Shown here: in pieces, positions 16,810 through 24,290 of the stretch
How positions within the stretch are numbered: the stretch's first letter is position 1
Layout: each line of letters opens with the position of its first letter
From: Altererythrobacter lutimaris
Lineage (GTDB): Bacteria; Pseudomonadota; Alphaproteobacteria; Sphingomonadales; Sphingomonadaceae
DNA length: 64,000 bases
Direction: 5' to 3'
Assembly (NCBI RefSeq): GCF_013371495.1
Contig: NZ_JABWTA010000001.1
Location: forward strand, 2,392,693-2,456,692
The notes under the pieces: generated by a model
Database searches by the model: none
The model's input: only the letters and a program-made list of their open reading frames with translations
What the model was told of the DNA's origin: nothing
Made by a program: the position numbers and the translations under genes

Positions 16810-17726
16810 GCAGCAATCCTTTGCCTGTAATCGAGCATGGGTCCGGCATCAGGCGTAAAGCCATAAAGTGGCTCGCCCGGAAGAGCTTCCTCGATGATCG
16901 AACGCACCTTGAGCAGCGCATCCAAATCGATCCCGGTCTTGAGCCCCATAGAATTGAGCATCAGCACCAGGTCTTCAGTGACGAGGTTTCCGCTTGCACC
17001 CGGCGCGAAGGGACATCCGCCCAATCCGCCGAGCGACGCATCGAAGGTAGTGATGCCTTCTTCGAGACCGGCGACGACGTTCGCGAGACCGAGCCCTCGT
17101 GTGTTGTGCAGATGGAGCGTTGTCAGCATGTCATTGCCCACTGCGGCTTTGACAAGCTTCGTTAGACGGCGGACTTGGGCGGGGTCAGCATAGCCCGTCG
17201 TATCGGACAGGCTGAATTCCTGTGCGCCCGCTTCTGCGGCTTTCTCCGCTAGCCTCGCAACAGCATTGGGATCGACCGCGCCTTCATAAGTGCAGCCAAA
17301 GGCGGTGGAGAGGCCCACTGCGAAGTGAATGCCATGCTCTTTTGCGATTGCCGCTGCGGCGCGGATCTCCTCGATCATCGCGGGATGATCCTTGCGCACA
17401 TTCTTGATCGAATGAGTCTCGCTCATGGAGAAGGGGATGCTCACCCCGTCCACGCGCGCATCGGCTGCAAACTGCGCGCCTTTCGCGTTCGGAACGAGCG
17501 TTACGACTGTGAGCCCGTCGATCGTCTTGGCGTGCTTCACCAGCTCTGCAGTGTCCGCCATTTGCGGCAAGAGCTTTGGCGGGACGAAACTGCCGACTTC
17601 GATCTCTTTGACTCCAGTGGCGGCTTCAGCGCTGATCCATGCCTTCTTCGCTTCAAGCGGCATCACCCGCTCAATCGACTGAAGCCCGTCGCGCGGGCCA
17701 ACTTCGGAAACGAGAATGTCATTCAT
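16806..17726 (-). CDS. HMG-CoA lyase family enzyme
   Basis: ATG 17726 overlaps the LeuD-like stop and gives 306 residues starting MNDILVSEVGPRDGLQS. It is a TIM-barrel lyase of the DRE-TIM group: the metal-binding Asp of PRDGLQ, the LHLHNTRG histidines and the catalytic Cys238 in GGLGGCPFAPGASGN are all present. Family members cleave 3-hydroxy-3-methylglutaryl-CoA or close analogues to an acyl-CoA and a keto acid. In this operon it follows hydratase-like and CoA-transferase genes, so its substrate is more likely an intermediate of this pathway than that of leucine breakdown; no leucine catabolic genes such as methylcrotonyl-CoA carboxylase are nearby. Confidence 0.9.
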   Translation of the reverse strand: MNDILVSEVGPRDGLQSIERVMPLEAKKAWISAEAATGVKEIEVGSFVPPKLLPQMADTAELVKHAKTIDGLTVVTLVPNAKGAQFAADARVDGVSIPFSMSETHSIKNVRKDHPAMIEEIRAAAAIAKEHGIHFAVGLSTAFGCTYEGAVDPNAVARLAEKAAEAGAQEFSLSDTTGYADPAQVRRLTKLVKAAVGNDMLTTLHLHNTRGLGLANVVAGLEEGITTFDASLGGLGGCPFAPGASGNLVTEDLVLMLNSMGLKTGIDLDALLKVRSIIEEALPGEPLYGFTPDAGPMLDYRQRIAA

Positions 17727-18331
17727 GCGGGTTTCTCCAGATAGACCCAGGGGCGGGCAGGCTTGTCTGCAGCAAGCCATGCTGCAATCGCATCGCCTTG
17801 AGTCATGGTGAGGTCAATCGCATCCAGTCCTTCTGCAAGCATTTGCTTGGCTTCGGGATCGATGGAGAAGGTGTAGGTTTCGTCGCCGCAGCGCACGGTT
17901 TGCGCAGCGAGATCGATGGTGACGGCATTGCCTGCACAGGCCTCAACGGATTCGCGCGGCAAGGCCACGGGCAGCAGGAAATTGCGCACGCAATTGTTCT
18001 GGAAGATCGGCGCGAAACTCTCCGCGATGATCGCCTTGATGCCGTATTCAGCAAGCGCCCAAACGGCATGCTCGCGGCTTGAACCGCAACCGAAATTTGT
18101 GCCGCCCGCGATGATGGTCGCGTTCGCGAACTCTGGCTGGTTCAAGGCAAAGTCGGGGTTGGGTTTGCGCGCATCGACATCGCTGTAACGCCAAGGTGCG
18201 AACATACCGTCTGCCAGGCCATCACGCCCTGTGGAGCGCATTTCGCGGCTCGGGATAATCGTGTCCGTGTCCACATTATCGACCATGATCGGCGCAGCAA
18301 TACCGGTGAAAGGCTGAGGGAAAGCGCTCAT
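17723..18331 (-). CDS. LeuD-like isopropylmalate dehydratase small-subunit homologue
   Basis: The 202-residue protein shows the swivelling small-subunit domain: IMVDNVDTDTIIPSREM, GGTNFGCGSSREHAVWALAEYGIKAIIAESFAPIFQNNC. It would pair with the LeuC-like large subunit, whose gene overlaps it by ATGA. The fold and motifs are those of true LeuD, so leucine biosynthesis cannot be excluded. However, leuB and leuA are not here, and the downstream genes are a lyase and a CoA transferase, which points to a catabolic hydratase or isomerase. Confidence 0.85.
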   Translation of the reverse strand: MSAFPQPFTGIAAPIMVDNVDTDTIIPSREMRSTGRDGLADGMFAPWRYSDVDARKPNPDFALNQPEFANATIIAGGTNFGCGSSREHAVWALAEYGIKAIIAESFAPIFQNNCVRNFLLPVALPRESVEACAGNAVTIDLAAQTVRCGDETYTFSIDPEAKQMLAEGLDAIDLTMTQGDAIAAWLAADKPARPWVYLEKPA

Positions 18332-19719
18332 GCCGGCTCCTCCTCTTTGTTCTTCAGAGGCGCATAGTCGCGGTGGTCTGCGATTGCTCCCGCGATAGCG
18401 CTTGCGGCGACGGTTTCAGGCGAAGCAATATGCGTGCGAATGCCGGGACCTTGGCGGCCTTCGAAATTGCGATTGGTGCTGGAGATGGTGCGCGAGCCTT
18501 CAGGAAACCCTTCGCCTCCTGCGTAGAAGCATAGCGAACAGCCGGACATACGCCATTCGAATCCGGCATCGGTAAAGACTTTGTCGAGGCCTTCAGCTTC
18601 CGCTTGGCGTTTCACTGAAAGCGATCCGGGCACAACCATCGCTTTCTGGATATTCGATGCGATCCGCCTCCCATTGAGGATACGCGCTGCGCGGCGCAAA
18701 TCGGAGATGCGGGAATTGGTACAGCTGCCTATGAAAGCCACATCCACCGGCGTTCCAGCAAGCGGTGCGCCAGCGTCCAGTCCGATATATTTGTGCACCT
18801 TTTCGGGTCCCTGTGGCACATTGCCTGTGACAGGGATCGTGTGCTCCGGGCTTGTCCCCCAACTCACCATCGGCGCGAGCTTTGAGGCGTCAATTGTGAC
18901 CTCTTTGTCGAACTCCGCACCTTCGTCAGACTTTAGATCAGACCAGTAATGTTCGTTAAAGTCGGTAGGGGCGTAGGGCCGTCCCGCGAGGTATTCAAAG
19001 GTCTTCGCATCCGGCGCAATCAGGCCGGTCATAGCGCTGAATTCCGTCGCCATGTTGCACAGCGTCATGCGCGCTTCCATGTCCAGCGCGCTTACAGCTT
19101 CACCAGCGAATTCGACGACCTGACCAGCGCCGCCGCCTGCACCATGAGCAGCGATCAAGGCCAGAACCATATCCTTCGCCGTCACACCATCAGGAAGCGC
19201 ACCTTCATAGGTCACCCGCATCGTCCTCGGTGTGTCGAGCCGCAGCGTTCCGGTGGCCATGGCATGTTCGGCCTCGCTGCTGCCGATGCCCCATGCAAGC
19301 GCACCGAATGCGCCTTGCGTGCAGGTGTGGCTATCGGGCGCGACAAGCGTCACGCCAGGCAAGACAATACCTTGTTCAGGGCTGATCACATGAACGATGC
19401 CCTGGTCCTTATCGTTCACATCGAAGAGCGTGATGCCAGCAGCTTTGGTCGCTGCGCGAGTCTCTGTGATAAAGCCTTCGCCGCCCTGCATCAGCGTGCC
19501 GTCTCCGCGCCCCGGACGCGTATCGACAATGTGGTCCATGACTGCGAACACACGTGCTGGATCAAGGACCTTGCGGCCCATCTCTGCCATGCGTTTGAGC
19601 GCGGCTGCCCCGGTACGTTCGTGCAGGAAGACTCTGTCGATCGCGATCAGGGCCGCGCCTGAAGGCGTTTCCGCCACCAGATGCGTTGCCCAGATCTTTT
19701 CGAACAGCGTCTTCGCCAT
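18328..19719 (-). CDS. LeuC-like aconitase-family large subunit, divergent
   Basis: This 463-residue protein has the usual start MAKTLFEKIW and [4Fe-4S] ligands Cys333 (GSCTNSR), Cys394 and Cys397 (GCSLC). The family hydrates and dehydrates hydroxy-di- or tricarboxylates. Most of the sequence tracks LeuC, but the segment after the last cluster Cys reads FYAGGEGFPEGSRTISSTNRNFEG, whereas LeuC normally has an MN.D.L.PGERCASTSNRNFEG pattern. The change falls beside the active site and suggests another substrate, such as a methylmalate or related acid. It lies 13 bp after the calycin-like gene in the minus-strand operon. Confidence 0.85.
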   Translation of the reverse strand: MAKTLFEKIWATHLVAETPSGAALIAIDRVFLHERTGAAALKRMAEMGRKVLDPARVFAVMDHIVDTRPGRGDGTLMQGGEGFITETRAATKAAGITLFDVNDKDQGIVHVISPEQGIVLPGVTLVAPDSHTCTQGAFGALAWGIGSSEAEHAMATGTLRLDTPRTMRVTYEGALPDGVTAKDMVLALIAAHGAGGGAGQVVEFAGEAVSALDMEARMTLCNMATEFSAMTGLIAPDAKTFEYLAGRPYAPTDFNEHYWSDLKSDEGAEFDKEVTIDASKLAPMVSWGTSPEHTIPVTGNVPQGPEKVHKYIGLDAGAPLAGTPVDVAFIGSCTNSRISDLRRAARILNGRRIASNIQKAMVVPGSLSVKRQAEAEGLDKVFTDAGFEWRMSGCSLCFYAGGEGFPEGSRTISSTNRNFEGRQGPGIRTHIASPETVAASAIAGAIADHRDYAPLKNKEEEPA

Positions 19720-19732
19720 CAGTCCTTCGCTT

Positions 19733-20242
19733 CTAGGCGGTCTGCGCCTTCATTTCCTCGTCAATCGCTGCCCAGTCGCGCGTCACCAGAGTCTCCTGGA
19801 TCGATGTGCGCGTTTCCAGCATGCCGCTCCGAATCCAGTGCCAGGTGCGGCAGCGATTCTGGCCGCAGTCGGAGATTTGGATCATCTCGTAAAGATAGAG
19901 TTCTGGATCACCAGTGCGCTGCCAATACAGCATCATTGTGCGGTTATATTCGTCTAGCGGAACCGCAGCAGCCCAGCCCTGGATCAGCTCATTGTCCCAC
20001 CACAGCCGACCATCGCGGAAAGTTGCCGGAAAGTCGCGGATTTCCTTCTTGCCGTCGGCCCAGGTGTAATGATTTGTCTGGTGGTAGGGATGCGGATCAG
20101 GATTGTCCGGAATGCGGCAGATCAGGCGGCTCGCATGCTTGTCCACCATGCGGTTTTCTGCGTTGAAATAGGTGTAGGTGCCGTCCCACACGCCCTCATG
20201 GCGGGCAAGCAGCGGCATGTGTTCAGCAATAGGGTTTGTCAT
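19733..20242 (-). CDS. Calycin-like beta-barrel protein 1
   Basis: The 169-residue protein has no signal peptide. It opens AEHMPLLARHEGVWDGTYTYFN and has alternating short strands rich in Trp and Tyr (HYTWADGKKEIRDFP, RLWWDNELIQGW, MMLYWQRTGDPELYLYEMIQIS), then CRTWHWIRSG. The HEGVWDG-Y start and strand pattern suggest a lipocalin/DUF3598-type calycin barrel that binds a small molecule. A related gene (LAHEGWWDGWYRHYD, YYVEMINIAPDGQSRARTWQWFKNG) sits at 25723 in the divergent unit. One copy in each arm suggests roles in binding or isomerising a pathway compound. Enzymatic activity is not evident. Confidence 0.7.
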   Translation of the reverse strand: MTNPIAEHMPLLARHEGVWDGTYTYFNAENRMVDKHASRLICRIPDNPDPHPYHQTNHYTWADGKKEIRDFPATFRDGRLWWDNELIQGWAAAVPLDEYNRTMMLYWQRTGDPELYLYEMIQISDCGQNRCRTWHWIRSGMLETRTSIQETLVTRDWAAIDEEMKAQTA

Positions 20243-20266
20243 TGGGGGCTCCGTCGTGGAAATGAT

Positions 20267-21640
20267 TCAATTGCGGGATTGGTTCATATGGGCGAGCGCT
20301 TCGTGCCAACCGATTGCCGCTTCGCGCCCGGCCCGCAAACGTGCGAGCGCGCGGGCATGTATGGCTTCGGCAGTAATCGCAGATGGTTTCACAGGGATGG
20401 CATTTTCACCGTTCGCTTCGTTCCATGGGTCGAAGAACGCTTCAGCGCGCGCTATGCTCCATGCCTTACTCAAATGCGTGCCGAAGCGGTCTGGCGAAAG
20501 GTCAGGATAGAGCGCGCCGGGATCGCCTTTGGGTGTGGCCGGGTAGATAACCACTGAGCAACCCAGCGCTTCGCGCGCTGTTTCGATTGCCGCGCTGATG
20601 TCAGAGTGATCGTCGGACTGCCCGTGTCCGGGCAAATCAATCGCCACCTGGTCTTCGCTCGGCTCCGTCAGCTCGTGGGCTGGCGGATGCAAGACGAGCT
20701 TGGCTGCGCCTTTTTGCCCGCGCCAATGGATCAGGCTGCTATCGACCCTAAGCCAGCCTTCGTCGGCATCTTCCGGCACGTCTTTGCACTGCTCGCCGCT
20801 CGAGTGAGCGAGCAGAAAGGCAAGGCTTGCGGCCTGGTGATCCTCAGGTGTTTTGACTTTATACGCATCCCATCCCTCAGGTAGTGCGCCAAGCCGGTCG
20901 ATATGTGGCTGCAGAGGATCGCCATCATAGGCTGTGATGAGGCAGGGTGGAGCGCCTGATCCACCTTCCGGAATATCGCGCGGTGCGCGCAGAACGGCGC
21001 CATAGCCGGCGCGGTAGGCATCACCCGCATCGAGCAGGTCTTCGACCCAGCCCTGTGCTTTTTCGGGATCGTCATGCGCGTTGGGGAGCCGCGCTTCATC
21101 ACATGTGTGGAACCACGGGAAGAACCAGCTTTGCTCCATGATGCGGTGCCACAGCCAGGTCATGTGCTCGCCATATTCTGATGGGCGAAATGGTGGGAGA
21201 TAGCGCTCGCCGAAGATGCGCATCTCCTCTTCGTTCCACACCGCATAGCCGCCCAGCGCCATCGCGCCGAACATCTGCGGATGGCGCTTGATTGCTGTCA
21301 TCAGGATCACAGCGCCGGAGTGAAACCCGTATGCAAGCGGCGGCGCACAAAAATCGAGCGCTGCAACGAAATCTGCCAGCGCGTCGGCAAAGACATTGAT
21401 GTCAGGCAGCTTGCCATTCTCTTCAGGCAGCGCATCAGACTGACCAAAACCCGGCGTATCAGGCGCAATACATGTGAAGTGCTCGCCCCATTGCAGCATC
21501 AGCGCTTCATATTCCTTCGAGGAACGCGGGCTTTGATGGATCATAAGCAGCGCAGGACCGTTACCACAGCGGCGGTAGTGCACTTTGCGTGGGAGGCTTC
21601 CATTCGCCTTGCGAACAGTCAGGACATGGCGCGTGATCAT
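20267..21640 (-). CDS. Alpha/beta hydrolase with C-terminal extension
   Basis: ATG 21640 (MITRHVLTVRKANG) gives 457 residues and is preferred over the longer frame to 21700, which adds unrelated sequence. Residues about 20-290 form an alpha/beta hydrolase: PALLMIHQSPRSSKEYEALM, CIAPDTPGFGQSD, and the nucleophile elbow YGFHSGAV with Ser108. The elbow departs from G-x-S-x-G, with Phe before the His. Residues about 300-457 add a region with DLPGHGQSDDHSD, as if from a second, degenerate hydrolase unit. It leads the minus-strand operon and is likely to cleave an ester, lactone, amide or C-C bond early in the pathway. The bond is not known. Confidence 0.8.
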   Translation of the reverse strand: MITRHVLTVRKANGSLPRKVHYRRCGNGPALLMIHQSPRSSKEYEALMLQWGEHFTCIAPDTPGFGQSDALPEENGKLPDINVFADALADFVAALDFCAPPLAYGFHSGAVILMTAIKRHPQMFGAMALGGYAVWNEEEMRIFGERYLPPFRPSEYGEHMTWLWHRIMEQSWFFPWFHTCDEARLPNAHDDPEKAQGWVEDLLDAGDAYRAGYGAVLRAPRDIPEGGSGAPPCLITAYDGDPLQPHIDRLGALPEGWDAYKVKTPEDHQAASLAFLLAHSSGEQCKDVPEDADEGWLRVDSSLIHWRGQKGAAKLVLHPPAHELTEPSEDQVAIDLPGHGQSDDHSDISAAIETAREALGCSVVIYPATPKGDPGALYPDLSPDRFGTHLSKAWSIARAEAFFDPWNEANGENAIPVKPSAITAEAIHARALARLRAGREAAIGWHEALAHMNQSRN

Positions 21641-21714
21641 TGGCGTGTGCCTCCTGAAAGACAAAGGGGTCCTTGAACGAAACAATTTGCACCAGAACAA
21701 TCTGCATAGACAAG

Positions 21715-21726
21715 TTGTCCGGACAA
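21715..21726. promoter_or_regulatory. Second TTGTCCGGACAA operator, between divergent units
   Basis: TTGTCCGGACAA is a perfect 12-bp palindrome in the gap between the alpha/beta hydrolase and isochorismatase-family genes. From the core rightwards it is identical to the 9190 copy for 17 bp (TTGTCCGGACAAATTTA). Flanking AA/TT pairs extend the symmetry with one mismatch. It could control both directions. Confidence 0.7.
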
Positions 21727-21814
21727 ATTTATGTCACAAGCCTCTAAGCGGCTTTCCGGTTCCCGTCAAAGCGGAATCGCAGCCGAAACGAAGAGGCGCT
21801 GTTGGGGAAGAAAT

Positions 21815-22498
21815 ATGAGTGAGATCATTGGCACCAGGATGGTCGAAAGTGACAAGACCGCACGCCAGATCTTTGAAGAAGTCATGGCCAATCCGGCCCG
21901 CAAGAAGTTCGGCTTTGGCGAAAGACTAGCGATTGTAAATGTCGATCCGCAGCAAGCCTACACGCGGCTCGACATGTTCAAGACCTCTTACGAGACCGAC
22001 CCGCGCCAGATCGAATATATCAATACGATCAGCAACTTGGCGCGCAGCAAAGGCATGCCGGTTATATGGAGCCGCGTTGCCTACAAGGATGCTGCGAGCG
22101 ATGCGGGGGTGTGGGGTACGCGTACTGATACCGAAGACAGCCTTCAAAACATCAAATACGGATCGGCCCGGCACGAGTTTGATCCGCGCTGCGAGATTCA
22201 TCCCGATGATCTGCAATATACAAAGCGCATGCCGAGCGCGTTCTTTGAAACGCAGCTCGCCAGCTACCTCACTTTTCACAAGGTCGACACAGTGGTTGTG
22301 ACGGGTGGCTCCACCAGCGGCTGCGTGCGCGCAACCGCGGTCGATTCGCTCAGCCATGGGTACCGTACGATCGTCCCGATCGAGACCTGCGCAGACAAGC
22401 ATGAGAGCTATCACTTCGCAAACCTGACGGACCTGCAGCTCAAATATGCCGATGTTGAGCCTGTCCAGACAGTGATCGACTGGCTGGAGGCGCGTTGA
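21815..22498 (+). CDS. Isochorismatase-family amidohydrolase (N-carbamoylsarcosine amidase-like)
   Basis: I prefer ATG 21815 (MSEIIGTRMVESDK), which has a GGGGAAG site, over ATG 21731, whose extra 28 residues are low in complexity and overlap the operator region. The 227-residue enzyme has the catalytic triad Asp44 (NVDPQQAY), Lys137 (YTKRMPSAFF) and Cys170 (GGSTSGCVRATA). The SGCVRATAVDSLSHGY pattern matches the N-carbamoylsarcosine amidase and maleamate amidase branch, which releases ammonia from carbamoyl or amide groups. It heads the nine-gene plus-strand operon, and its stop overlaps the next start. A relative is at the right edge of the window (63666). Confidence 0.9.
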   Translation: MSEIIGTRMVESDKTARQIFEEVMANPARKKFGFGERLAIVNVDPQQAYTRLDMFKTSYETDPRQIEYINTISNLARSKGMPVIWSRVAYKDAASDAGVWGTRTDTEDSLQNIKYGSARHEFDPRCEIHPDDLQYTKRMPSAFFETQLASYLTFHKVDTVVVTGGSTSGCVRATAVDSLSHGYRTIVPIETCADKHESYHFANLTDLQLKYADVEPVQTVIDWLEAR

Positions 22499-23376
22499 TG
22501 CAGGAAGGCTCGGCCGATCCCGGTCTCTATGACTATCACCCATATAATGACCGCAAGAAAATCGTCTGGCCGGAAGGCAAGACCTGCGCGGTCTGGGTTG
22601 CGCCCAATCTCGAATATTACGAGATCGATCCACCGGTAAATCCGCAGCGCAAGCCTTGGCCCAAGCCGCATCCTGATGTGGTTGGCTATTCCTATCGCGA
22701 CCATTCTAATCGTGTGAGCCACTGGCGCATGGCCGATGTAATGGACCGCCACGGCTTTCCCGGAAGCGTCAGCCTCTCGGTCGCTTTGTGCGATCACCAC
22801 CCTGAAGTTGTCGCCGATGGCGTTGCGCGCGGGTGGGAGTTCTTTAGCCACGGGATCTACAACACGCGCTATTCCTACGGCATGTCCGAGGCTCAGGAAC
22901 GCGCAATCATTGAAGACTCGCTGGAGACCGTCGAGAAAGCGACCGGACAACGCATTCGTGGCTGGCTCGCCCCGGCTCTCACGCACACGCCGCGCACGCT
23001 CGACCTGATTGCGGAATATGGTCTTGATTACACTTGCGACCTCTATCACGATGATCAGGTGCAGCAGGTCAAGACGAAGACCGGCAATCTCGCTTCGATC
23101 CCCTATAGTCTCGAAGTGAACGACCATTACGGCTTCAATGTCTATGGCATGGCGGGCCGCGAATATGCCGACAGCCTGATCAAGCAGTTTGAACGGCTTG
23201 CGGATGAAGGCGAGAAATCCGGCACTGTCATGTGCATTCCTCTCCACGCTTATCTGATCGGGCAGCCGCACCGGATTGGCCCGTTCGAAGAGGCGCTGCG
23301 CCATATCGCCGCCGATCCGCGCTGCTGGAAAGCGCGCGCTGGCGACATCATCGATAGCTGGAGGGCGCAGCGATGA
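22498..23376 (+). CDS. PuuE-like polysaccharide-deacetylase family hydrolase 1
   Basis: ATG 22498 overlaps the upstream TGA (TGATG) and gives 292 residues. The NodB-like barrel is of the PuuE (allantoinase) subtype: WPEGKTCAVWVAPNLEYYE near the start, GWEFFSHGIYNTRYS, SEAQERAIIEDSLE and GLDYTCDLYHDDQ. Enzymes of this group hydrolyse amide or ureide bonds, often in rings, rather than polysaccharide acetyl groups. It precedes a paralogue with an ATGA overlap. With the carbamoyl-type amidase upstream, it may open a cyclic amide or ureide. Whether it keeps full metal ligation cannot be judged by eye. Confidence 0.85.
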   Translation: MQEGSADPGLYDYHPYNDRKKIVWPEGKTCAVWVAPNLEYYEIDPPVNPQRKPWPKPHPDVVGYSYRDHSNRVSHWRMADVMDRHGFPGSVSLSVALCDHHPEVVADGVARGWEFFSHGIYNTRYSYGMSEAQERAIIEDSLETVEKATGQRIRGWLAPALTHTPRTLDLIAEYGLDYTCDLYHDDQVQQVKTKTGNLASIPYSLEVNDHYGFNVYGMAGREYADSLIKQFERLADEGEKSGTVMCIPLHAYLIGQPHRIGPFEEALRHIAADPRCWKARAGDIIDSWRAQR

Positions 23377-24290
23377 GCCTTGATCCAAGCTACACGCAAT
23401 ATCCCAAACGGCGCGAGGGCTACGACCACGATTTATACGAGTGGTCGAACATCCACACGCGCGCTCCGGTGCGCTGGCCGGATGACAAATCCGTTGCGGT
23501 CTTTGCCAGTGTGAACCTCGAATATTATCCGATTACGCCGGAGGACGAGCCTTTCCGCGCTCCGGGACATATGGTCACGCCTTACCCTGACTATCGCCAC
23601 TACACTGTGCGCGACTATGGCAACCGGGTTGCGGTGTTCCGCATGCTTGAAGCCTTTGCGAAGGCGGGCATCATAGCGAGTTTCGCAGTCAATGCGGCTG
23701 TCGCGGAACGCTATCCAGAACTGATCGACGCGGTGAAATCTGGCGGGCACGAGATCATCGCGCACTCGACGGACATGAATGGAACGATCGCTTCTTCGAT
23801 GAGCGAAGAAGAAGAACGCGCGCTGATCGCAGACTCGCTTTCGCGGCTGGAAGCGGCTGCTGGCGTGAAACCTATAGGCTGGCATTCCATTGCGCGTTCG
23901 CAAAGCTGGCGCACGCTCGATATCCTCGATGAGCACGGCCTTACTTGGTGCGCGGACTGGGTGAATGACGAGCTGCCCTATCATTTCTCGAACGGCATGG
24001 TCGCCATGCCGTCGAGCGTCGACTTGTCCGACCGCCAGATCGTCGCCGTTCAACAGCACTCGGCAGAGGCTTGGGCTCAGATGATGCGCGATGCGTTTGA
24101 CTGGCTGGCAGATGAGGCAGCGGCGCAAAGCTCGGCGCGTGTCCTGCCCATGCAGCTGACGCCTTACATCATGGGGCAACCCTTCCGGATCGCCGCGCTT
24201 GAGGACTTGCTGTCAGATCTCGCGAGCCGGGAACAGAGCTGGTTCGCCAGCGGTTCTGAGATTGTATCGGCTTGGGAGGCTCAACAATGA
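23373..24290 (+). CDS. PuuE-like polysaccharide-deacetylase family hydrolase 2
   Basis: The 305-residue paralogue of the preceding gene starts at ATG 23373, overlapping its stop. Family landmarks are WPDDKSVAVFASVNLEYYP, GGHEIIAHSTDMNGT, SEEEERALIADSLSRLE, GWHSIARSQSWRTLDIL and CADWVNDELPYHF; the last is close to the DDLPYW segment of PuuE allantoinases. The two copies differ in the residues around the HG/HS motif, so they may act on successive amide bonds or form a hetero-oligomer. The gene overlaps the aldehyde dehydrogenase start by ATGA. Confidence 0.85.
   Translation: MSLDPSYTQYPKRREGYDHDLYEWSNIHTRAPVRWPDDKSVAVFASVNLEYYPITPEDEPFRAPGHMVTPYPDYRHYTVRDYGNRVAVFRMLEAFAKAGIIASFAVNAAVAERYPELIDAVKSGGHEIIAHSTDMNGTIASSMSEEEERALIADSLSRLEAAAGVKPIGWHSIARSQSWRTLDILDEHGLTWCADWVNDELPYHFSNGMVAMPSSVDLSDRQIVAVQQHSAEAWAQMMRDAFDWLADEAAAQSSARVLPMQLTPYIMGQPFRIAALEDLLSDLASREQSWFASGSEIVSAWEAQQ

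Noticed and set aside
22411..23388. 325-codon frame opposite the first PuuE-like gene
   Set aside because: High-GC shadow frame; the sense strand has the conserved barrel motifs and overlapping operon junctions.
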